Source: Candidatus Nomurabacteria bacterium
Lineage (GTDB): Bacteria; Patescibacteriota; Minisyncoccia; Phycocordibacterales; UBA9973
Direction of reading: 5' to 3'
NCBI GenBank assembly: GCA_943350045.1
Contig: CALQZW010000003.1
Coordinates: 1 to 34,722, forward strand
Length of the DNA stretch: 34,722 bases
Shown here: positions 27,350 to 34,722 of the stretch, piece after piece
Layout of the letters: each line of letters starts with the position of its first letter
Numbering within the stretch: the first letter of the stretch is position 1
Notes under the pieces: model-generated
The model's database searches: none
What the model was told of the DNA's origin: nothing
The model's input: the letters and a program-made list of their open reading frames with translations, nothing else
Made by a program: the position numbers and the translations under genes

Positions 27350-28432
27350 CTAGAAGGTTGCAGTTGCAACATAGGTAAGGGCTGTTGAGTACGCACCAGC
27401 GGCAGTAGTTGAAGAGATATTTGCTACATATGAAGCAGTGTACTCACAGTCAGCGGCAGCGGTAGACGTTGCAACTGCTGTTGTCGTAGAAGGCTGGAAT
27501 GAAAACGTGTCCGCAGTGCCGTAGTTTGTTGCGTATGAACACGTACCTGCGTTTGTCACAACATCAGTACCAACGTTTGGTGTTGCGTTGTCACGAAGAT
27601 TGATTCCGAATCCTTCCGTTCCTGGAGCAGAAACAGCTCCGGTTACTCCGTAGGCATCAATAGTATTTGCCCCACTTGTAAGAGTTGGACCGTTGTAGGT
27701 AATAGCAAACCCTCCAGCGGAGTTTGTTGCGATTTCAACACTATGACTCCCCGTCCCTGGAGCACCCGCAGTAAGCGTTCCAAGTGCCACAGTACTTGAT
27801 CCAAGCGCAAATGTAAGTGTAGGGTTTACTGTAGCACTGACAGTAACCACTGCATTGTCTTCAATAACTACTGCACCAGAACCCACGTCTCCGTTAGATC
27901 CAGTGATTGTATAAATAGATGAATCAGTGTCGGCGTTGGCGTTTGTCATAGTACCAGTACCCGATGCAGTTGTTCCGTGAATTGTAAATAAAATTGTCGC
28001 ATTTGCAGATGACGCAGTATATGAGCCAGCGGCAACAACAGTAAACACATTTGTACTTGTGTTAATTGTCACACACACGTTATTTACTCCAGCAGCACAC
28101 GAAGGAGCTACTCCACTTGATGTACTCACAGCATTGACTGTTCGCGCAGTTCCATCGTTGAACGAAAAATCAGCGGTCTGCCATGAGCCAATACTGTTGA
28201 GAGTAAAATCAGTATCACTGAAGTTTATAGCAAAATCTTCACCAGTAGCAAATGTGTCTCCACCGACAAGTGTCCACTCAAGTACGTGCGTAGCCGGAGT
28301 ATTTTTTGCCTGAGTAGACATGGCATCAGACACGTCTGCGTAGTTTGCAGCAAACGTAATCCCCGCTCCAAATGGCAAAGAGAAAAGTGCCACGAGAAGC
28401 CCACTTGTAAGTACCTGAAGTTTTTTTAGCAT
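27350..28432 (-). CDS. Secreted surface protein, 360 aa, with C-terminal domain shared with the giant protein
   Basis: Signal peptide MLKKLQVLTSGLLVALFSLPFGAGITFA; C-terminus ...ASYVANISSTTAAGAYSTALTYVATATF. Confidence 0.85.
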   Translation of the reverse strand: MLKKLQVLTSGLLVALFSLPFGAGITFAANYADVSDAMSTQAKNTPATHVLEWTLVGGDTFATGEDFAINFSDTDFTLNSIGSWQTADFSFNDGTARTVNAVSTSSGVAPSCAAGVNNVCVTINTSTNVFTVVAAGSYTASSANATILFTIHGTTASGTGTMTNANADTDSSIYTITGSNGDVGSGAVVIEDNAVVTVSATVNPTLTFALGSSTVALGTLTAGAPGTGSHSVEIATNSAGGFAITYNGPTLTSGANTIDAYGVTGAVSAPGTEGFGINLRDNATPNVGTDVVTNAGTCSYATNYGTADTFSFQPSTTTAVATSTAAADCEYTASYVANISSTTAAGAYSTALTYVATATF

Positions 28433-28438
28433 ACAGAT

Positions 28439-28466
28439 ATTGTAACACGCTCACCGAGCGAAACAA
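28439..28466 (-). promoter_or_regulatory. Promoter TTGTTT-N16-TACAAT, 6 nt from ATG at 28432
   Basis: Minus strand TTGTTTCGCTCGGTGAGCGTGTTACAATATCTGTATG; spacer contains CGCTC-GGT-GAGCG. Confidence 0.6.
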
Positions 28467-28485
28467 CCCGAGAAATCCACGGTTT

Positions 28486-31400
28486 TTAGAATGTACCAGT
28501 AACGATGTATGTAAGATTTGTAGAATACGCACCAGGAGGTGTTGTAGATGAAATATTTGCGATATATCGCATCGAGTATGTTGTCGTAACGCCATCACCG
28601 ACAGTAGACTGTGCAACTACGCTTGGAATTGTTGAAGCTGAGGCAGGAAAACCGAATCCACTTCCACTGTAGAGAGCCTCTACAACACCAGATCCTCCTG
28701 TTGCAACAGAGCGAAGTCCAAATTGTTCAGTGCCAGGAATTGAAGCAATGTTTGAAGAACCCATCGGAGCCAAAGTATGTGAACCATTACTCAGTGGAGA
28801 GCCTTGCACGGTGAGCATGTACCCGCCCGCCGACTCTGCCGTGATAGCAATACTGTGTGCCTCTACTTCTGTATACGATCCTGCTTCATCTGCAGTACAA
28901 AACTTTGGTGCAGTAGAAGAGAGCGCTCCAAATCCGATTGTTGCATCAGAGACTGCAGTTGAAAGTGAGAATGAAATTGTACTAAAAGCCCAGCATGAAT
29001 CATTGTTTCCAGAATCAGTAGATCCAATAACAGTCATCATATTGGCCCCCATTTCACATCCTCCATCTTTTACATCTACATATCGCACATAGCTTGTTCC
29101 TGTTGGATTAAACTTCCACTGTGTTCCGCTTGCAGTTGAATAGAGTTTTACTAAACCACCTCCGATTCCGGTAGCATTGAAATGATTTGTCACTCCGAAA
29201 ATTGGTGATCCCGAAACGGAGAAGTTTACCTCTTTTGCAGCAGTGTGTGAAATGTTGAGATTGTAAAAATCTGTTGAGCCACTGATTGTTGCAGTACCAG
29301 CTCCAGTGAATGAAATAGTAGAAGTTTCGGCAGTGAATGTTCCGTCGTTATTCCAAGAACCCGAGAGTGTTGCAGTACCACTGCCTCCCAACAGCGTTGC
29401 TCCAGAATCTATATCAATATTTCCAGCGGTTGTATTGAACGTATCAAGGTCGAGAGTTCCCGCCATCGCAGTCAATGTTCCAGCAACTGAAAGAGTTCCA
29501 GTACTCACGTATGTCTCACTTCCATTATTCACACGAAGGTTGTGATAGCTCAGACCGGCTGGAATTGTTGTGTTTCCACTTCCATTGTTCCCTGTCAACG
29601 TAATTGTCGACGTACCAGTAAGACTTCCACTCGTGTATACAATTGGAGTTCCGCTTGTTCCCGAGACAGTAATGAGCGAAGCATTACCTGCAAGCGTTCC
29701 TCCATTGAATACGATTCCATCGGCGTCGAGTGAGTAGTTCGATCCAGTGTCGAGCGTCGCTCCCCCGTCCAAGGAAACTGTTCCTCCCGCAGTCGTATTT
29801 CCTCCGAGTGTTTTTACTCCAGAGACACCTGACGTTGTAAGGTTTGAATACGAAAGTCCTTGGTCAATAGTCTGAGTACCCGCAAGATTGTAATCTACGG
29901 TTGAACCAGAACTGAGTGTAATTGTAGAAAATCCCGCAGAATAATTTCCAGCAAACGTACTCGCACCGACGCGAATCGTTGCTCCGTTTGCCACAGAGAG
30001 AGTGTTTGAACCCGAACCTGTAACGAGATGAGACGCGGGGTCAAATGTTCCAGCAGAAATAGTCAGCGCTCGAGTACTTGCAATACTTATCGGACCAGTC
30101 AGTGTCTTTGTCCCCGTACCTGTTTGCGTCAGCGCATTAAATGCAATCGTTCCGGAGTTTATATTCGCATTTCCATTTCCCGAGAGAAATACCGTAGACG
30201 CACCCGCGGTAAATATTCCTCCAGTTCCAAGCGTAAAGAGCGTACCTGAAGTACCGGTGAGTGAGATATTTGAAGATCCTGCAGTAAAGGTACAGCTTGA
30301 GCCAGTACATGCTCCGCCTCCGACAACAAGACTGCCGGTCGATAGCGCATTACTTGTGTTCGTACTAAGCGTTGCCGATGAATTGGAGCCAAGGCGCTGT
30401 ATTGTCGTTACCCCCGCAACAGAAAGAGGTCCTGCCATGTTCACCGTGAGTGTAGACGCAGTACCTGTTGGCATAATTGCTAGATTACCCGCAATCGTTG
30501 TCGTACCAGTTGCAAAAGTAAACGCACGATTCGCAGTAAGTGTCGGCGAAATAACTACATTTCCATATGTCACAGTCGAAGGAACATGCGTTGCAGTATG
30601 CGCTGCATCAGAGAGGAAGATTATCGTCGACGCTGGGTCGAGTGTGATTGTCGGGAACAGTGGGAGGCCTCGAACGGTTGTCGAAGTAGTTCCACTATTA
30701 CAGGTCGCTGAAGTGTTAGAAGCACTCACTGTTCCACCGAGGCACAGTGTCCCTCCGGCATCTATTTGCATAGAATTCAGTGTTGTACCCGCAAGCAATA
30801 TTCCAAGCCCTCCGTCATTTAGTACTCCCTGTTTAATGTACAACTGAGCACCCGCAGCATTCGCAATCGTAATTGCCGCACCAGCGTTTATAACAGTTGC
30901 AGTAGAATCAATTGTGAGTTTATGAAAAGACACTGCAGAACTTATGAGGCTTGGAGTTCCTGAAGTACTTCTAACAATAAATTCAGAAGTATTCACGTTA
31001 AACAGTCCACTTACTCCTCTTGTGAAGAGAGTTCCCGAATTAGCATTCAATATAATTGTTCCTGCGCGCGCGTTAATTCCAGCACTTCCAGAATTGGCAA
31101 GACTTAAACTTCCAGTCGTTACTGTATAATTTCCGACCGAATTTAAATCAAGCACACCAACAGTAATTGTGATTGCATTCATGACTTCCAAGTCTGCCTG
31201 CATGGTCTTTATACCAGTGCCATTTAACGTGAGATTATACAATGCATTTGTGCCAGTAAAACTGCCTGCATTTAAGTTTGTAGCCAAAGTACTTGAAATG
31301 AGTATTGTTGAAGTACCTCCCGAAAAAACCCCAGACCCATTGCGAGTTAAGTTTGTACCGGCAGTTGCACTGAGTGTAACAGTCGAACCATTCGCAATAA

Positions 31401-34400
31401 ACTGCCCTCCGTCGTTAATCGTAAGTGTTCCAACAGAAGTGGCATAGTTTGATGGTGTGGTATCAAATATTCCCGTAGCACCCCCTGAGCCGCCCACAAC
31501 AAGATTTCCAGTTGCTCCGAAGGTAGTAGAAGCATTCAATGGCACTGTAAGAGTTCCAGTTCCGGATGGATTAATTGTAAACGTACCAGTACTTAATGCG
31601 GGAGTACTTCCTATTGTATACACTCTGTTTGCAGTAAGCACTGGAGCGAATGTCACGTTTCTAAATGTAGTATTTCCACTTAAGAAAGTAATGTCTGCAT
31701 CAGATGTAACGAGAAATGTTGAAGCGCCCGAATTGTTTAAGTTTGAACTAGCTCCTTTTGTAAAAAGTGTTCCAGATGTACCCGTAAGTCGAATCGTAGA
31801 AGCGCGAGTGGTAAACACGGCACTTCCAGAGTTTGCCATAACAAGATACCCAGTACTAAGTGTATAGTTACTAGAGATATTCGTATCAATTGTTCCACTC
31901 GTTATCGTCGTAATGTTTGAAACGTCGATATCAGCACCTAGTGTTTTTGTCGAAGATCCTTGAATCGTTAAATTATACAACGCACTCGTGCCGTTAAACG
32001 CTCCTGTACTTAATGTAACGGCGAGAGTACTCGTAATAAGAACAGTAGAAGTACCCGCAGTAAATACTCCCGTACCCAGATGAGTCATATGCGTCCCTGA
32101 GTTTGCAGTAAGAGTAATTGTTGAAGCATTTGCCAAAAACTCTCCACCAGTATTTACAATAAATCCACCGGCAGTGAATGAATGATTCGATGAAGAGGTG
32201 CTAAACTGCCCAAGTGCACTGCCTGTGCCCTCTACTTGTAGATACCCAGAAGCTCCAAGGTTTACTGCCCCGTTTAATTCTGCGGTAAGTGTTCCTGTCC
32301 CCGACGGACTCACAAGCAGTATTCCACTAGAGATAGTTGGAGAACTTCCTAACGTATATGTTCTGTTCGCAGTTAGCACTGGAGCGAATGTTACATTTCT
32401 GAAAATTGTTGCTCCATTGAGAAATGTAATATCGGCATCAGAAACTACACGAATAGTTGATGTTCCTGCAGTAAATCCTCCACTCGCGGCTCGTGTAAAG
32501 AGCGTTCCTGACGTAGCAGTTAGAGTAATCGTAGATGCACGCGCAGAGATTGACGCAGTTCCAATGTTTGCAATAATAATTCTTCCAGCAGACAGTGGCC
32601 AGTTACTAGTATTGTTTGTATCAAGCACTCCAAGCATTACGTTCAAATCATTTGTAATATCAATCGCAGCCGTCATGTTTTTTGTTCCCCCTCCGTTGAT
32701 TGTGAGATTATAAAACGCATTACTCCCGGTGATTGCTCCCGAGTTAATCGAAATACCAGCTCCTCCCGTCATTACAACAGTTGAAGTTCCTGCAGTAAAG
32801 ACTCCGCCAGAAGTAAGCGTGAATGGCACAGCTCCGGCAGTTGTTAGTGTGATAGTCGAGTCAGTTCCTGCGAGGTAGGTACCAGTTGCTCCGATGGTAA
32901 GAGTCGGAGCAGTAATATTACAACTACGAGATCCGGTAGCGCAGGAGAGCGCACTTGCATCGAGTGTTCCGTTAATAGTTAAACCGAGCAAAGCGTTTGC
33001 ACCGGTTGCATCCATGTCCAGTGAGATTGTGTGTCCTGCACTGATAATCGCACTGTCTCCACTATTCGGAACACGCCCACAGTTCCATGTTCCTGCATCA
33101 CTCCACACTCCAGAGGAGACCTGAGAAGAACAAATCGCGTCACTGGCAATTTGCCACTGACGTGCTTCTTCAAAAATAGCGACTCCAGAAGAAGCAGAAC
33201 TACTTCCCGGATACAGAGAGACCGGGCCGAGAACATAAAACTCAGGAGAAATATCGGGAGCATCGAAGCGATACCCGATAGTACGAGAACTACCTCCCGT
33301 GAGAGAAACATTCCATGTAAGAATACGGATGTCACCAGAGACAATATTTGAAACAGGCGCAGGAAAATCTGGATGGTCTGAAATAATAAAACTTGCGGGT
33401 ACTCGCTCAATCACAGTTCCCTCCCAATCTGTCGGAGAAGAAATCGTCATCGATACTGGATATACTGCAACAGGAAAAATACGAGTAGGGCCGGTACGAG
33501 ACACGACAAAAGGATGTGAGGTGCGCACCTCAAACGAGTCAACGAGCGTGCGAGTTCCGTTTACCGTTGTCGCAGCGAGACGAATAGTGTACACACCAGG
33601 AGTATCTGGGAGCGCTACACGAGAGTGATAGTCTGGAACAGAAATAACGTTATCAGGACCACATTCTGGATCTTGCACAATACTTCCGTCACTTGTTCGT
33701 TTAAAAATCGGTGCACCACTTGGTCCGTCGATACGCATAACAAGTACTGCATCACAGATAGTATGACCGTAGTCGTCGAGAACTCCCATCTGAATATACG
33801 CTTCGTCTTCGGGAGCGTATATTGATTTATTAGTGTTTACTGCAAGTACTCCCCAAGAAAAGTCCTGACGAGAAACCAAAAGAGCTTCAGGAGTATGAAG
33901 CGTTACTTTCAAGGAAAACTTTCCTGGACGGAATCGTCGCCCCGGCTTTTCGATTGTAATTCTATTCCTTGTCTCTCCATCGACAACAACACGCTCAACG
34001 GAGGCATTGATTGAGACTTCTTCTCCGAGAGCATCAAGAATTTCGATATCGATAGCTGGAGCAACATCTGCCTCAGATTGAGCATTCGCAACATTTGCCG
34101 ATGGAATTGTATCTGAAATTACATCCTTGAGCTTATCAAACAGTGATGAATCTTGCTGTTCTTGTTCCGGAGAATCTTTCGTGTCTGTATGCTCCTGAGT
34201 TGGAGCACCATATATCCCCGCCTTGTCTTCAATCACCGTTGCCTTCTTTGCATCAACAAGCTCGGCAATGTCGTAGACGCTAAGGTTTGGATTTGTCACA
34301 TCAAACGTTGGCTCTTCGGCTGAAGCAAAAATATCTTTCTCTGTTGAGATAATCGTAAGGTCTGGGTCATTGAGTTCAATAGTTGGAGGAAGCTCTGCTT

Positions 34401-34722
34401 CGGGTGCGTCTTCAAAACCGACGTCGATACGCATAGCATCGAGATACACTACAGGCATTTTGTCGAATGTCTGAATCGGCTCAAGTGCAATCTGGAGTCG
34501 AGAAACATCGTCCCATGTTCCAAGCTCTGCGTCACTAATACTAAAACGCGCGCTACTCCAGTTTGACATGCTCACCGTTCCAAGGTCACGCCAATCATTT
34601 CCATTGAGTGTGTAGCGCACCATCATGAAGTCTCCAAAGGTAGAGTCTGGAGCTGGAGCAACAGCACCACCCGCGTCACTAGCGTTCTCACCCTCCTCGG
34701 AAACAACTGTTTCTTCAGTAGA
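28486..34722 (-). CDS. Giant repetitive secreted/surface protein (beta-solenoid), N-terminus beyond window
   Basis: ORF of 2046 aa from 34626 remains open for 32 more codons to the window edge (STEETVVSEEGENASDAGGAVAPAPDSTFGDF). MG2-like NTNKSIYAPEDEAYIQMGVLDDYG; G8-like SGVWSDAGTWNCGRVPNSGDSAIISAGHTISLD; many TAGTSTV / ALYNLTI repeats. Confidence 0.9.
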   Translation of the reverse strand, partial: STEETVVSEEGENASDAGGAVAPAPDSTFGDFMMVRYTLNGNDWRDLGTVSMSNWSSARFSISDAELGTWDDVSRLQIALEPIQTFDKMPVVYLDAMRIDVGFEDAPEAELPPTIELNDPDLTIISTEKDIFASAEEPTFDVTNPNLSVYDIAELVDAKKATVIEDKAGIYGAPTQEHTDTKDSPEQEQQDSSLFDKLKDVISDTIPSANVANAQSEADVAPAIDIEILDALGEEVSINASVERVVVDGETRNRITIEKPGRRFRPGKFSLKVTLHTPEALLVSRQDFSWGVLAVNTNKSIYAPEDEAYIQMGVLDDYGHTICDAVLVMRIDGPSGAPIFKRTSDGSIVQDPECGPDNVISVPDYHSRVALPDTPGVYTIRLAATTVNGTRTLVDSFEVRTSHPFVVSRTGPTRIFPVAVYPVSMTISSPTDWEGTVIERVPASFIISDHPDFPAPVSNIVSGDIRILTWNVSLTGGSSRTIGYRFDAPDISPEFYVLGPVSLYPGSSSASSGVAIFEEARQWQIASDAICSSQVSSGVWSDAGTWNCGRVPNSGDSAIISAGHTISLDMDATGANALLGLTINGTLDASALSCATGSRSCNITAPTLTIGATGTYLAGTDSTITLTTAGAVPFTLTSGGVFTAGTSTVVMTGGAGISINSGAITGSNAFYNLTINGGGTKNMTAAIDITNDLNVMLGVLDTNNTSNWPLSAGRIIIANIGTASISARASTITLTATSGTLFTRAASGGFTAGTSTIRVVSDADITFLNGATIFRNVTFAPVLTANRTYTLGSSPTISSGILLVSPSGTGTLTAELNGAVNLGASGYLQVEGTGSALGQFSTSSSNHSFTAGGFIVNTGGEFLANASTITLTANSGTHMTHLGTGVFTAGTSTVLITSTLAVTLSTGAFNGTSALYNLTIQGSSTKTLGADIDVSNITTITSGTIDTNISSNYTLSTGYLVMANSGSAVFTTRASTIRLTGTSGTLFTKGASSNLNNSGASTFLVTSDADITFLSGNTTFRNVTFAPVLTANRVYTIGSTPALSTGTFTINPSGTGTLTVPLNASTTFGATGNLVVGGSGGATGIFDTTPSNYATSVGTLTINDGGQFIANGSTVTLSATAGTNLTRNGSGVFSGGTSTILISSTLATNLNAGSFTGTNALYNLTLNGTGIKTMQADLEVMNAITITVGVLDLNSVGNYTVTTGSLSLANSGSAGINARAGTIILNANSGTLFTRGVSGLFNVNTSEFIVRSTSGTPSLISSAVSFHKLTIDSTATVINAGAAITIANAAGAQLYIKQGVLNDGGLGILLAGTTLNSMQIDAGGTLCLGGTVSASNTSATCNSGTTSTTVRGLPLFPTITLDPASTIIFLSDAAHTATHVPSTVTYGNVVISPTLTANRAFTFATGTTTIAGNLAIMPTGTASTLTVNMAGPLSVAGVTTIQRLGSNSSATLSTNTSNALSTGSLVVGGGACTGSSCTFTAGSSNISLTGTSGTLFTLGTGGIFTAGASTVFLSGNGNANINSGTIAFNALTQTGTGTKTLTGPISIASTRALTISAGTFDPASHLVTGSGSNTLSVANGATIRVGASTFAGNYSAGFSTITLSSGSTVDYNLAGTQTIDQGLSYSNLTTSGVSGVKTLGGNTTAGGTVSLDGGATLDTGSNYSLDADGIVFNGGTLAGNASLITVSGTSGTPIVYTSGSLTGTSTITLTGNNGSGNTTIPAGLSYHNLRVNNGSETYVSTGTLSVAGTLTAMAGTLDLDTFNTTAGNIDIDSGATLLGGSGTATLSGSWNNDGTFTAETSTISFTGAGTATISGSTDFYNLNISHTAAKEVNFSVSGSPIFGVTNHFNATGIGGGLVKLYSTASGTQWKFNPTGTSYVRYVDVKDGGCEMGANMMTVIGSTDSGNNDSCWAFSTISFSLSTAVSDATIGFGALSSTAPKFCTADEAGSYTEVEAHSIAITAESAGGYMLTVQGSPLSNGSHTLAPMGSSNIASIPGTEQFGLRSVATGGSGVVEALYSGSGFGFPASASTIPSVVAQSTVGDGVTTTYSMRYIANISSTTPPGAYSTNLTYIVTGTF
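31630..32400 (-). repeat. Long-period coding repeat within the giant protein (about 738 bp / 246 aa)
   Basis: gcagtaagcactggagcgaatgt at 31631 recurs as gcagttagcactggagcgaatgt at 32369, in frame; protein NVTFAPVLTANRVYTIGS / NVTFAPVLTANRTYTLGS. Confidence 0.8.

Noticed and set aside
28611-33628. Many plus-strand ORFs (up to 196 aa), several Val/Pro-rich
   Set aside because: Periodic open frames antisense to the Thr/Ser/Gly-rich giant surface protein; repeats mirror the sense repeats.
28486-34722. CRISPR-like or satellite array suggested by recurring short motifs
   Set aside because: Motif copies are diverged, in frame, and explained by protein repeats; no constant direct repeats with unique spacers of fixed size.
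1-34722. tRNA/rRNA genes
   Set aside because: No cloverleaf-type tRNA or rRNA segments were recognised by eye; a tRNAscan-SE/barrnap run would be decisive.

Overview
The window reads as a Patescibacteria/CPR (Parcubacteria-like) chromosomal segment; this placement is inferred from protein types and was not searched. From left to right it contains: a truncated nucleotidyltransferase; YchF; a frameshifted NYN-domain gene behind a strong promoter and a structured leader; a hypothetical protein; a class C beta-lactamase-like serine hydrolase. Next is a defence/accessory block: a large Type IIG/ISP-like restriction-methylase, a membrane protein, a decayed serine-recombinase tail, and a RecF/Rad50-like ATPase with a 67-aa upstream partner. 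A Bacteroidota-like outer-membrane beta-barrel protein and an AbiEi/AbiEii type IV toxin-antitoxin pair follow, then small unknown proteins, a type II NADH dehydrogenase-like protein and a family-4-like uracil-DNA glycosylase. The right half is a long minus-strand surface-protein cluster: lamin-tail protein, TraD/VirD4-like ATPase with a zinc ribbon, GdhA, two membrane-anchored cohesin-like proteins, a secreted dockerin protein with a polyglycine linker, a DUF916-like protein, and two secreted proteins sharing a C-terminal domain. One of those two is a giant beta-solenoid protein of at least 2078 aa that runs off the window. The main leads are the cohesin/dockerin/giant-fibre cluster with its shared C-terminal domain, the porin-like protein in a presumably monoderm lineage, the absence of TGA stops in all 24 apparently intact complete genes, recurrent -10 boxes 6-8 nt upstream of start codons (leaderless-looking), and a 16-bp perfect inverted repeat in the abiE promoter/leader. 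No CRISPR array, tRNA or rRNA was recognised.
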